NCBI RefSeq assembly: GCF_015704865.1
Contig: NZ_JADQTO010000030.1
Span: 54,514 to 118,513 of the forward strand
Length of the DNA stretch: 64,000 bases
Origin: Actinoplanes aureus
GTDB lineage: Bacteria; Actinomycetota; Actinomycetes; Mycobacteriales; Micromonosporaceae
Reading direction: 5' to 3'
The first letter of the stretch is position 1. The number at the start of each line of letters is the position of its first letter. The notes beneath the pieces are model-generated. The model searched no databases and was not told the DNA's origin. It worked only from the letters and a program-made list of their open reading frames with translations. This document shows, piece by piece, positions 42,336-52,400 of this stretch. The translations under genes and the position numbers were made by a program.

Positions 42336-43337
42336 TCAGCGCGTGCGCTCGCCGACGATCAGGTGCTTGTCCTGCGTGGAGCGGCGGATGTCGCGGTGCG
42401 TGAATCCGGCCGCGGTGAGCAGTCGCCCGAACTCGTCGCCGCTGCGATGGCGGCCCTGGGTCTCGATGTGCATCGAGAGGTTCATCACCGCGGTGGACAG
42501 CGGGCCGGTGTGAGCGTCGTCGAAGAGGCGGTCCGAGATCAGCACCCGGCCGCCGGCGCCGCATGCCTCGTACGCCTTGCGCAGCAGCGCGACGCAGGTG
42601 TCGTCGTCCCAGTCCGAGAGGATGTAGCCGAAGTGCAGGCAGTCGCCCTGGGGCAGCGGATCACGGAAGAAGTCGCCGCCGGCGAAGCGGAGCCGCCCCT
42701 CCAGGCCGTGGCGGTCACGGGTGGCCAGCAGGTGCGGCTCGACCTCGGGCAGGTCGAACACCGTCACTACGAGACCGGGGTTGGCACTCAGCGCCTGCAC
42801 GGCGAAGGCGCCGCTCGCGCCGCCGACGTCGACCAGGTGGCGGGCGCCGGAGAGGTCGGCGAGCCGCACCAACTCCTCGGAGACGCTGTAGGTCAGCTGC
42901 CACATGGCGGTCAGGAACTGCCCGGTCGAGGCCTCGTCGCGGTAGATCGCCTCGAACGGCGCGGGTGCCTCCGCGTCGGCGGCGGCCTTGCCCTTGACCA
43001 GGTACTCGTCCAGCTTGCCGATCTTCTCGGCGGTGCTCTCCACCAGGTAGGTGAGGAACGTGCCCAGGTGCTGCGGGTGGCCGTTCTGCAGATACGGCAC
43101 ATACGCGGCGACCATCCGGTAACTCGTTGCCTCACGGGTGAGCACACCGACGGCGGCGAGGACGGTGAGCAGTCTGTCGACGGTCTCCGCGTCGGCTCCG
43201 GCGCGGGCCGCGACGTCGGCGGCGGAGCGTGGCTGCTCGGCCGACAGCGCATCGAGTACGCCGTATTTGTCGGCAAGGTGCAGGACGTGCGTCGAGAACA
43301 GTCCGTAGACCGCGGAATCCAGTACCGGGTCGCTCAT
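42336..43337 (-). CDS. SAM-dependent O-methyltransferase
   Basis: A 333-residue methyltransferase of the acetylserotonin/hydroxyneurosporene type. An N-terminal winged-helix dimerisation domain (about residues 10-100) precedes a Rossmann domain with SAM motif DVGGASGAFAVQ, FDLPEVEP, GDFFRDPLPQGD and the catalytic-type DWDDDTC (no canonical His there; His seen in MHIETQG). It probably methylates a phenolic hydroxyl, such as Tyr or Hpg of the peptide. The ATG at 43337 with GGAGG seven bases upstream is clearly better than longer starts. It is preceded by a copy of the shared promoter element, which ties it to the peptide cluster. Confidence 0.9.
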   Translation of the reverse strand: MSDPVLDSAVYGLFSTHVLHLADKYGVLDALSAEQPRSAADVAARAGADAETVDRLLTVLAAVGVLTREATSYRMVAAYVPYLQNGHPQHLGTFLTYLVESTAEKIGKLDEYLVKGKAAADAEAPAPFEAIYRDEASTGQFLTAMWQLTYSVSEELVRLADLSGARHLVDVGGASGAFAVQALSANPGLVVTVFDLPEVEPHLLATRDRHGLEGRLRFAGGDFFRDPLPQGDCLHFGYILSDWDDDTCVALLRKAYEACGAGGRVLISDRLFDDAHTGPLSTAVMNLSMHIETQGRHRSGDEFGRLLTAAGFTHRDIRRSTQDKHLIVGERTR

Positions 43338-43394
43338 CGGCGGCCTCCGTTGATTCGTGCTGGGGTTGGAGACGACGGCGGTTTCCACGGCGTA

Positions 43395-43429
43395 CGAGCA
43401 CATTTCCGGCGCGCCGAGGAATGTGCTCG
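43395..43429. repeat. 35-bp dyad in the methyltransferase leader
   Basis: Arms CGAGCACATT (43395-43404) and AATGTGCTCG (43420-43429), ten perfect pairs, enclose the palindrome CGGCGCGCCG (43407-43416). If transcription starts at the predicted -10 near 43494, this structure lies in the 5' leader, 58 to 92 bases before the methyltransferase ATG. It could be an RNA hairpin or a repressor operator. Confidence 0.5.
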
Positions 43430-43493
43430 CGGTCATCTGGTCGCTCGGGGTAAATGCGTCCGTCGTCATTGCGTGCCTGTCACAGGCAGCAGG

Positions 43494-43542
43494 AGCCTCG
43501 CATTTCACGACTCGCCGGAGTCCGTGGAATTCAATTCTTCGA
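43494..43542 (-). promoter_or_regulatory. Shared promoter element, copy for the methyltransferase operon
   Basis: On the leftward strand TCGAA-GAA-TTGAA (8 of 10 dyad bases) begins at 43542. GAGGCT (one change from TAGGCT) begins at 43499, again exactly 43 nt on. The predicted leader to the ATG at 43337 is about 150 nt. Confidence 0.5.
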
Positions 43543-43765
43543 TCGTCGAGACCGGCCGGATCGCGCTGTGCCGGTCGGCCGGCCTTGTCCGGTCCGCCCC
43601 GGATGCGGTCGTGTCATGGTTTCAAAAATGGAATGTGCGGACGTCGGGGCGAGTCGAAGGCAGGACGTGCCGGCCGTTGTCCGGTAGCGGTGTCCAAATG
43701 AGACAACTCTCACCCCGCACCGTTTCTCAGCCGACTCACAGCTCGAGCCCGGAAGGATCGCGGTC

Positions 43766-44815
43766 ATGGCCGAAGACGTTCTGCCCCGAGCCGACACCGC
43801 GCCGGTGGGACTGCGCCAGCAGTGGCCGCGGTGGGCTCCGTCGGCCGCCGCCGCGTCGGGGATACTCGGCGTCGCCGTCGGGATCGGCGCGCTGAACGGC
43901 GAGCATCGTCTTGCTGGGCTGCCCGGCCTCGCGGTGCCCGGTGCCGTGGTGCTGCTGTTCGGCGCGATCATGGCGGCCGGCACCGTTCGCCCCTGGGGCC
44001 GTCGGCTGCCGCACCGCGTGGTGACCTTCTCGCTGTGGACAGTCGCCGGCCTCTGCCTGACCGGCAGCTGCTGGTTGCTGCTCAACCTCTGTCAGCTCGC
44101 TCTTCAGGGCACCGTCACCAACCGCGCCGGCGAATCGGACTGGCTGCCCTTCGGCGAGCGCCTCGCGCTGACGCTCGTCGGGGCGCTCATGGTGTCGACG
44201 GCGCTCGCCCGGCGGCGAAGCGTGACCTGTGCCCGCTGCGGAGAGGTCCACCCGGTCGTGACACTGTCGACCCGCCCGGCGGACCCCCGTCCGGCGCCTC
44301 GGCGGGTCCGGCGGATCGCCTACGCGGGTTGCCTCGCCTGGCTGCCGTACGCCGGTCTGCACACGCTGGGTGCCTTCGGTGTGCCGGGCATCGAGCCCCA
44401 CGGCGACCAACCGCGGACGGATGTGGCGATCGTGTTCTGGGTGGCCATCGGTCTTGCGGTCTTCCTGCTGCTCGGACTGGTCAGCCCGTGGGGTCAGATC
44501 TTCCCCCGGTGGGCGCCCCCGCTCACCGGCCGCCGCGTTCCGCGGTTCCTGCCGATCGTTCCGGTGTGGCTGATCGCGCCGACCTTCGTGCTGTACGGGA
44601 TCGGCAGCGGTGTCTTCGTCATGCTGCTCGCGTTCGGTGTGGTGACGTGGCGTGGCGGCGACACCGAGTTCGGCTTGATCGGATTCGCGCAGCCCGTCTC
44701 GTTCACGGGTTACGGCCTGGCGCTGGTGATCGCCGCGATCTCGTACCAGCTGCGTACCCGGCCCGTGCCGACCGCTGTGGCGCCGTGCCCCGGCTCGTCC
44801 CCCGGACGCGACTGA
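43766..44815 (+). CDS. Polytopic membrane protein with CxxCG motif, family member 3 of 3
   Basis: A 349-residue protein with about eight hydrophobic segments and the same blocks as members 1 and 2: RPWGRRLPHRVVTF, GSCWLLLNLCQLALQGTVTN, CARCGEVHP, AYAGCLAWLPYAGLHTLGA, FLLLGLVSPWG, GRRVPRFLPIVPVWL and SYQLRTRPVP. It is much closer to member 2 (22656-23708) than to member 1. ATG at 43766 with GGAAGGA upstream. It marks the border between the peptide genes and the type I PKS side and could belong to either. Function unknown. Confidence 0.85.
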   Translation: MAEDVLPRADTAPVGLRQQWPRWAPSAAAASGILGVAVGIGALNGEHRLAGLPGLAVPGAVVLLFGAIMAAGTVRPWGRRLPHRVVTFSLWTVAGLCLTGSCWLLLNLCQLALQGTVTNRAGESDWLPFGERLALTLVGALMVSTALARRRSVTCARCGEVHPVVTLSTRPADPRPAPRRVRRIAYAGCLAWLPYAGLHTLGAFGVPGIEPHGDQPRTDVAIVFWVAIGLAVFLLLGLVSPWGQIFPRWAPPLTGRRVPRFLPIVPVWLIAPTFVLYGIGSGVFVMLLAFGVVTWRGGDTEFGLIGFAQPVSFTGYGLALVIAAISYQLRTRPVPTAVAPCPGSSPGRD

Positions 44816-45073
44816 GAGGTCGGCCTCCAGCACGCGCAGGCGTGGCTGATGACTCGGTTGAATGCGTAGTCGCGCGGCCGAGCCGCAATTAAGGTCCGGT
44901 AAGTCGCCGGCCCGCGATTCGGCGCCGGATTGCGCCCGGACCGAATGTCGATCTCCGCGCGCCGTTCGTACCGATGGCTGTCTCCCCATTGGCGCGCCCG
45001 CGCGGTACAGTCGGCGACGCGCGCTTCTTCTCTGCTATTTCCGGTCGCCCAGAATTGTTGGAGGCATTCGTCG
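44816..45073. promoter_or_regulatory. Intergenic region upstream of the glycosyltransferase
   Basis: 258 bases. No gene and no copy of the TCGAA dyad with TAGGCT. A short AT-rich patch (GCAATTAAGG near 44885) and a GGAGG ribosome site at about 45058 are the only signals. Promoter not resolved. Confidence 0.4.
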
Positions 45074-46315
45074 ATGCGAATTGTGATCATGGCCGTTGGT
45101 AGTCGGGGTGACGTCGCGCCCTACACCGGACTCGGCGTGCGGTTGCAGGAGGCCGGGCACCAGGTCACCCTCGCCACCCACGGGCTTTTCGAGGAGCTGG
45201 TGCGCAGCCGGGGGCTGGGCTTCCACCCGCTGCCGCTGGACACCCAGGAGGAGATGACCTCCCGGCTGGCCGCGAGCGGCACGAGCAGCCCGCTCAAGGT
45301 GACGCTCGCGGTGAACAAGGTGGTGGCCGAGCACGCCGGCCCGATGGCCCAGGCGATGCTCGCGGCGGCGCGGGAGGCGGACGTGGTGCTGCTGACGCCG
45401 GCCGGCTGGATCGGCGCGCACGTGGCCGAGGGGCTGGGGCTGCCCAGCATGGGTGTCTACCTGCAGCCGATGACCCCGACGCGGGAGTTCCCGCCGTGCA
45501 CGGTGACCACCCGGTCGCTGGGCGGGTGGGGCAACCGCAAGGCGGCGACGGCGCTGCGCGGCCTGGGGCAGCAGCCGTTCCGCAAGGTGGTCGACGAGCT
45601 GCGGACCGAGCTGGGCCTGCCGGTGATGAAGCCGGACGCGTGGCTGGCGCAGGTGGAGGCGGCGCGCTGGCCGATCTGTTACGGCTACAGCCCGGTCGTG
45701 GTGCCGCAGCCCGCGGACTGGCCGGAGTGGAACCACACCGTGGGCTACTGGTGGCCGGCTCCCGACCCCGACTTCAAGCCCGCGCCGGAGCTGGTCGACT
45801 TCCTCGCCGCCGGCCCGCCGCCCGTCTACATCGGCTTCGGCAGCATGCCCGTGGTCGACCGGGAAGCTCTCTCCTGGCTGGTCGTCACGGCGCTGCGCAG
45901 GAGTGGGCTGCGGGCGGTGGTGAACACCGGGTGGGCCGGTCTCGAGACGGCCGGCGACAACGTGCTGACCGTGTCGGAGGTGCCGCACGACTGGCTGTTC
46001 CCGCAGGTCGCCGCAGTCGTGCACCACGCCGGGGCGGGCACGGCGGCGGCGGGGCTGCGGGCCGGCGTGCCCGCGGTGCCGGTGCCGTTCATGGTGGACC
46101 AGCCGTTCTGGGCGCAGCGCCTCCAGGGACTGGGTGTCGCGCCGGAGGTGATCCCGTTCCGGCGGCTGAGCGCCGACCGGCTCGCCGGGGCGTTGACCGA
46201 GGCCGCGGGGCGCCCAGACTACCGGCGGCGGGCGGCGGACGTGGCCGCCCGGATCGCACGGGAGGACGGCGCGGCCGGCGTCCTGCGGGTGCTGGAGCAG
46301 CTGCCCCGCGGCTGA
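45074..46315 (+). CDS. GT1/MGT-type glycosyltransferase
   Basis: A 413-residue GT-B fold glycosyltransferase. The N-terminal start MRIVIMAVGSRGDVAPYTGLG is the typical acceptor-domain front of the UGT/GT28-like group; the C-terminal donor site is VVHHAGAGTAAAGLRAGVPA followed by PFMVDQPFWA. It transfers a nucleotide-activated sugar to a hydroxyl of a secondary metabolite. No deoxysugar genes are in the window, so either a common NDP-hexose is used or sugar genes lie further right. The start is the ATG at 45074 behind GGAGG; longer readings lack support. Its position 179 bases before the PKS suggests that the polyketide is the acceptor. Confidence 0.91.
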   Translation: MRIVIMAVGSRGDVAPYTGLGVRLQEAGHQVTLATHGLFEELVRSRGLGFHPLPLDTQEEMTSRLAASGTSSPLKVTLAVNKVVAEHAGPMAQAMLAAAREADVVLLTPAGWIGAHVAEGLGLPSMGVYLQPMTPTREFPPCTVTTRSLGGWGNRKAATALRGLGQQPFRKVVDELRTELGLPVMKPDAWLAQVEAARWPICYGYSPVVVPQPADWPEWNHTVGYWWPAPDPDFKPAPELVDFLAAGPPPVYIGFGSMPVVDREALSWLVVTALRRSGLRAVVNTGWAGLETAGDNVLTVSEVPHDWLFPQVAAVVHHAGAGTAAAGLRAGVPAVPVPFMVDQPFWAQRLQGLGVAPEVIPFRRLSADRLAGALTEAAGRPDYRRRAADVAARIAREDGAAGVLRVLEQLPRG

Positions 46316-46493
46316 GAACAGACGCTTCAGGTAATTCAATCTCGTGTTGCGCGGTGTGCGCTTCCCCGTTGTATTTTCATTCCCTCCGATTGTCGCTCAG
46401 GTAATTAATTCGGGGTGATCGGACGGAGTACGGCCCGGCCATTCGTTTCATGTGAATGAAACGCGGCCCGCCTGAAACGGGGGAGCAGCACAC
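46316..46493. promoter_or_regulatory. Region upstream of the type I PKS: direct repeat and hairpin
   Basis: An AT-rich stretch with the 10-bp direct repeat TCAGGTAATT at 46327-46336 and 46397-46406. A perfect hairpin CGTTTCAT-GTGA-ATGAAACG lies at 46444-46463, 31 bases before the PKS ATG. These probably belong to PKS transcription or leader control; no copy of the peptide-cluster promoter element is present. Confidence 0.5.
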
Positions 46494-49400
46494 ATGGATC
46501 CGGTGACGGATATCGCCGTGATCGGGATTTCCTGCCGGTTGCCGCAGGCGCGGAATCCCGAGGCATTGTGGGTGCTGCTGCGCGAGGGCCGCAGCGCACT
46601 CGGACCCACTCCGGCCGATCGCTGGCCGGACCTGGACCGGGGCGTCGGCTTCGGCGGGTTCCTGGACCACGTCGACCGCTTCGACCCCGCGTTCTTCGGC
46701 ATCACGCCGCGCGAGGCGGCGGCGATGGACCCGCAGCAGCGGCTCGCTCTCGAGCTCGGCTGGGAGGCCCTCGAGGACGCCGGCGTGCCGCCCGCACGGC
46801 TCGCCGGCGTTCCCGCCGGCATCTTCATCGGTGCGGCGAGCAACGACTACGCGCTGCTGGCCGACCGGCAGGGGCGTACGGGCATCACCGCGCACACCTT
46901 CATCGGCCAGCAGCGCACCATGATCGCCAACCGGATCTCGTACGCGCTGCGCCTGCGCGGCCCGAGCCTGACCGTCGACACCGGCCAGTCGTCATCGCTG
47001 GTGGCCGTCCACCTGGCATGCGAGAGCCTGCGCCGCGGGGAGTCGTCCGTCGCGATCGCGGGCGGCGTCAGCCTGACCCTGACCGTCGAGAACGCGCTCG
47101 CCCTGGCCCGTACCGGGGCTTTGTCGCCGGACGGCGTCTCGCGGGCGTTCGACGCCGGCGCCAACGGCTTCGTGCGTGCCGAGGGCGGCGCGCTGGTGGT
47201 CCTCAAACCGCTCGCCGCGGCCCTGGCGGACGGCGACCCGGTCAGCGCCGTCATCCGGGGCAGTGCCGTCAACAACGACGGGGGAGGCGCGGGTCTCACC
47301 GTTCCCGAGGCCGGTGCGCAGGAGGAGGTCATCCGGCTGGCCTGCGCGCGGGCCGGGGCCGACCCGTCCGAGCTGCGGTACGTGGAGCTGCACGGCACCG
47401 GCACCAAACGCGGCGACCCGATCGAGGCGGCCGCGCTCGGTGCGGTCGCGGCCGGGCGGCCTGCCGGATCGACGCTGCTGGTCGGCTCGGTCAAGACGAA
47501 CATCGGGCACCTGGAGGCTGCCGCCGGGGTCGCCGGCCTGCTCAAGGTGGTGCTCGCGATGCGGAACCGCGAGCTGCCGCCCAGCTTGAACTTCTCCGCG
47601 GAGCGGCCGGAGATCCCGCTCGCCGAGCTGAACCTGAGCGTCGTCACCGAGCGCCTCGGCTGGGAGCGGCCGTTCCTCGCGGGCGTCAGCTCGTTCGGCA
47701 TCGGCGGCACGAACTGTCATGTGGTGGTCGGACCGGCTCCGGCCGAGCCCGCACCGGCCGAGCCCGGCCCACCGATGGCCGCGGCGCCGTGGGTGCTCTC
47801 CGGACGCACCCCCGCGGCCCTGCGGGATCAGGCCCGCGACCTGCTGTCCTGGCTGGAGCAAGCGCCGGACGCCACGCTCGCCGACATCGGTCACCGGCTC
47901 GCGACGGCCCGGACGGCGTTCAAGGAGCGGGCCGCGGTGGTCGGGGGTGACCGGGCGAGCCTGGCCGCCGGGCTGGCGGCGCTGGCGGAGGACCGGCCGG
48001 CGCCAGGCGTCCTGCGTGGGACCCCGGCCGACGGTGGTCTCGGCCTCCTGTTCACCGGGCAGGGTGCGCAACGGCCCGGCATGACCGCCGAGCTGTACGC
48101 GACCTTCCCGGTGTACGCCGCGGCGCTCGACGAGGTGGCCACCCGCTTCGACGCGCTCACCGGCGGTTCGTTGCTTCCCGAGATCCTCGCCGGGGACCGG
48201 GTGCACCGCACCGAGGTCACCCAGCCCGCCCTGTTCGCCGTCGAGGTGGCGATGTACCACCTCGTCCGGTCGTGGGGGTTGCGCCCGGCACGCCTGCTCG
48301 GCCACTCGATCGGCGAGATCGCGGCCGCCCACGTCGCCGGAGTGCTCACCCTCGATGACGCCTGCACGCTGGTGGAGGCGCGCGGCCGGCTGATGGGCGA
48401 GTTGCCCGCCGGCGGCGCGATGACCGCCGTGGAGGCGGGCGAGGACGAAGTCGCGGCGCTCCTGGAGGCCGAGGCGGGTCCGGTGTCGATCGCCGCGGTC
48501 AACGGGCCGTCCGCTGTCGTCGTCTCCGGCGAACGGGAAGCGGTCGCGCGCGTCGTGGAGGCTCTGCGGGAGCGCGGGCGCCGGATCCGGGAGCTTCCGG
48601 TCAGCCACGCGTTCCACTCGCCGCTGCTGGAGCCGATGCTCGACCGTTTCGCTGAGGTGGCGCAGCGCCTGTCCTACGCGCCTCCCACAGTCCCGGTCGT
48701 CTGCGGGCGCACCGGCGAGCCGGTGCGCGAGTTCACCGCCGACCACTGGGTGCGGCAGGCGCGCGAGGCCGTGCGGTTCGCCGCCGGCGTGGAGGAAATG
48801 TACGCCGCGGGCGTCGCCCATCTGCTGGAGCTGGGCCCGGACGGGGTGCTCAGCGCGATGGCGCGGGAGTGCCTGGCCGGGCGGGAGGCGACGGTGGTGC
48901 CGCTGCTCCGGCGCGACCGGCCGGACGCCGAAGCGGTGGCCGCCGCACTCGCCGCGCTGCACGTCGCCGGGGTGGGCGTGGACTGGGCGACGTTCTTCGC
49001 GCCCTATCGGCCGCGCCCGATACGGCTGCCCACCTATCCGTTCCAGCGGGCGCGTTACTGGCTCGGGGAGAAGACCCCGGCCGTGCGGGCGCCCGCACCG
49101 GCCGCCGCGCCGCGACACAACGGTGACCTGATCAGCCTGATCCGGGCCGAGGTGGCGGGCGCGCTGGGCTCGCCCGGCCCGGCAGGTGTCGACGTTCATG
49201 AGACCTTCCGCAGCCTCGGGCTGGACTCGCTCATGCTGGTCGAGCTGGCGAGCCGGCTGGCCACCGCGACCGGCACCGGCCTCACGACCGCCGACCTGTT
49301 CGACCACCCCACGCCGCAGCGACTCGCCGCCCATCTGGCCGCGACCGTGCCGGCTTCCGATGGAGCGCCGAACGGCTCGGCGGCCGAGCCGCTCAACGGC
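46494..49400 (+). other. PKS loading module: KSQ - AT (malonyl) - ACP
   Basis: The first KS has Gln instead of the nucleophilic Cys (DTGQSSS, Gln codon 46986-46988, residue 165), while the two His (ELHGTGT, NIGHLEA) remain: the decarboxylating KSQ type. The AT has GHSIGE and HAFHS (first His codon 48606), malonyl type. The ACP Ser is in LGLDSL near 49227. Together they make an acetyl starter from malonyl-CoA. Confidence 0.9.
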
Positions 49401-52400
49401 CGGGCGCTGAGCGCACCGATCACAAAACAGGCCGGCGGTGACGTGCCGGCGGGGCCGAGCGCGCCGATCACAGGGCAGGCGGGCGGTGACGTGCCGGCGG
49501 GGCCGAGCGCGCCGATCACAGGGCAGGCCGGCGACGACGCGCCGGGCGCAGGCAGCGAGCCGATCGCCATCGTTGCGATGGCCTGCCGGTACCCGGGCGG
49601 CGTGGCCTCGCCCGCCGACCTGTGGCGGCTGGTCGCTGACGGCGTCGACGCGATCGGTGACTTTCCCACTGACCGTGGCTGGCGGGGCAGCGGGCGCGGC
49701 GGGTTCCTGTACGACGCGGCCGAGTTCGACGCGGAGCTGTTCGGGATCAGCCCGCGTGAGGCGACCGCGATGGACCCGCAGCAGCGCCTGCTTCTCGAAC
49801 TGTCCTGGGAGACCTTCGAACGCGCCGGCCTGCCCCCGGACAGCGGTGCGGGCGTGTTCTTCGGTGTGAGCCCGCTCGGCTACGGCCCGGCACTGGACGA
49901 GCCGGCCGAGGGCACCGAGGGGCACCGGCTGACCGGAACCACTCCCAGCGTGGCGTCCGGCCGGGTGGCGTACGCACTGGGCCTGCACGGCCCGGCGCTG
50001 ACAGTCGACACGGCCTGCTCGTCCTCACTGGTGGCGGTACACCTCGCAGTCGAGTCACTGCGCCGCGGCGAATGCTCCACGGCGCTCGCCGGCGGCGCCG
50101 CCGTGATGGCCACACCCGGCATGTTCGTGGAGTTCGCCCGCCAGGGTGGACTGGCGGCGGACGGCCGGTGCAAGCCGTTCGCGGCGGCGGCCGACGGGAC
50201 GAGCTGGGCCGAGGGCGCTGGCGTGCTGCTGCTGGAACGGCTCAGCGACGCGCGGCGGCTCGGGCATCCGGTGCTCGCCGTGGTCCGTGGTTCGGCGGTG
50301 AACCAGGACGGCGCGTCCAACGGGCTCAGCGCACCCAGCGGCGCGGCACAGCAGCGGGTCATCCGTGCGGCCCTCGACGCGGCCGGCCTGACGCCGGCGG
50401 ACGTGGACGCGGTGGAGGCGCACGGAACCGGCACCACCCTCGGCGATCCGATCGAGGCACAGGCGCTGATCGCCGCCTACGGGACCGAGCGAGACCGGCC
50501 ATTGTGGCTCGGCTCGGTGAAGTCGAACATCGGGCACACGCAGGCCGCCGCGGGGGTGGCCGGGGTGATCAAGATGGTCGAGGCGATGCGGCACGGGTTG
50601 CTGCCCCGCACCCTGCACGCCGACCAGCCCACACCGCACGTGAACTGGTCCGCGAGATCGGTACGACTGCTGAACCACGCCGTGGCCTGGGAACCGGACC
50701 GGCTGCTCCGGGCCGGCGTGTCGTCCTTCGGGATCAGCGGCACCAATGCCCACGTCATCGTCGAGGGCGTCGCCGATGAGCAGGTCGCGGCCGCCGAGGA
50801 GACCGGACCGGAGGACGTGCCGTGGATCGTCTCCGGCGCGAGCCCGGAGGCCGTCGCAGCCCAGATCGAGAACCTGACCGCGCTGGCGCCCGGTGCCCGC
50901 CGGGTGGATGTGGCGTACTCATTGGCGGCCGGGCGTGCCGCTCTGGACTACCGCACGGTCGTCGGCCAGGACGTGATCCGGCGCGCCGGCGACGGCCGGG
51001 TGGTCTTCGTGTTCCCGGGTCAGGGGTCGCAGTGGACCGGGATGGGCTTGCAGTTGTGGGACAGCTCGCCGGTGTTCGCCGCGTCGATGCAGGCGTGTGA
51101 GGAGGCGCTGCGCCCGCACACCGGCTGGTCGCTGCGGGAGCAGTTGGCGGGCCCGCTGGATCAGGTGGATGTGGTGCAGCCCGCCTTGTTCGCGGTGATG
51201 GTGTCCCTGGCGGCGTTGTGGCGGTCTTACGGGGTCGAACCGTCGGCGGTGGTGGGTCATTCGCAGGGGGAGATCGCTGCGGCGCATGTGGCGGGCGCGC
51301 TGTCGCTGGAGGACGCCGCGCGGGTGGTGGCGTTGCGGAGTCGGGCGTTGCGGGCGATCGCCGGGCGGGGCGGGATGGTGTCGGTGCCGTTCGCCGACGT
51401 CGATGCGGGCGAGCTGTCGATTGCGGCGGTCAACGGCCCGGAGTCGGTGATCCTGTCCGGTGACAAAGACGCGGTGGACCGGTTCCTCGCTGAGGAACCG
51501 CGAGCCCGGCGGATCGCGGTGGACTACGCCTCGCATTCCCCGCACGTGGAAGCCGTAAAGGACGAGATCCTCGCGGCGCTTGACGGGATCGAGCCACGCA
51601 CACCCGTCGTGCCGTTCCACTCGACGGTCATGCCGGGCGAGGACGTGGTCCCGGACGCCGACTACTGGTACCGCAACCTGCGGCAGACGGTCCGGTTCGC
51701 CGACGCGGTCGCCGCCGTGCCTGGCGTCCTTCTCGAAATCAGCCCGCACCCGGTACTCGGCCTCGATCTCGGCACGCTGCGCCGCGACCAGGGTGACATC
51801 ACCGGCGCGCTGGCCCAGGCCTGGACCCACGGTGCGGAGATCGACTGGGAGGCGGTGTACGTGCCGCACAGCCCGCGCCGGCTGGACCTGCCCACCTACC
51901 CCTTTCAGCGGCGCCGCTACTGGCTCACCCCACGCCCGAGCGGCGACCTGACCGGCGCGGGCCTGGACGACGCCGGCCACCCGCTGCTCGGCGCGTCGGT
52001 CGACCTTCCCGACGGCGGGCACCTCTACACCGCCCGGGTGTCAACCGACGATCAACCCTGGCTCGCCGACCACGCCGTCCTCGACACGGTCCTGCTCCCC
52101 GGCACGGCACTACTCGAACTGGCCCTGCACGCGGCCGGCGGCGACCACGTCGCCGAACTGGTCCTCGAAACACCTCTGCGGCTGCCGCCGGGCACCGCGA
52201 TCCAACTGCGGGTGACCGTGGCCGCCGCGGACGACGACGGCCGGCGTGCGGTGAGCGTCCACTCCCGGCCGCCGGCCGCCGAATCGTGGACCCGGCACGC
52301 TCAGGGGGTCGTCTCGGCCGAGCCCGGCGCCACACCGCCCGAACCGCTCACCGCCTGGCCGCCGCCGGGCGCCACCGCCCTCGACCTGGACGGCCGGTAC

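Larger units (their letters stand above)
43338..43765. promoter_or_regulatory. Divergent region, methyltransferase / membrane protein 3
   Basis: 428 bases without a convincing gene. It holds the leftward shared promoter element (43494-43542) and a long dyad at 43395-43429, both listed separately. Further right are several overlapping GC-rich palindromes (about 43550-43600) and an AT-rich patch around 43618-43635 (TTTCAAAAATGG), which may contain the rightward promoter. The rightward gene has no copy of the shared element. Confidence 0.5.

Noticed and set aside
46568..47950. Rightward frame inside the PKS loading module
   Set aside because: Wrong frame: its translation is Arg/Pro-rich, while the frame from 46494 gives KSQ and AT motifs.
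49409..49552. CRISPR-like array
   Set aside because: Units abut without spacers, keep the reading frame and encode a linker repeat.
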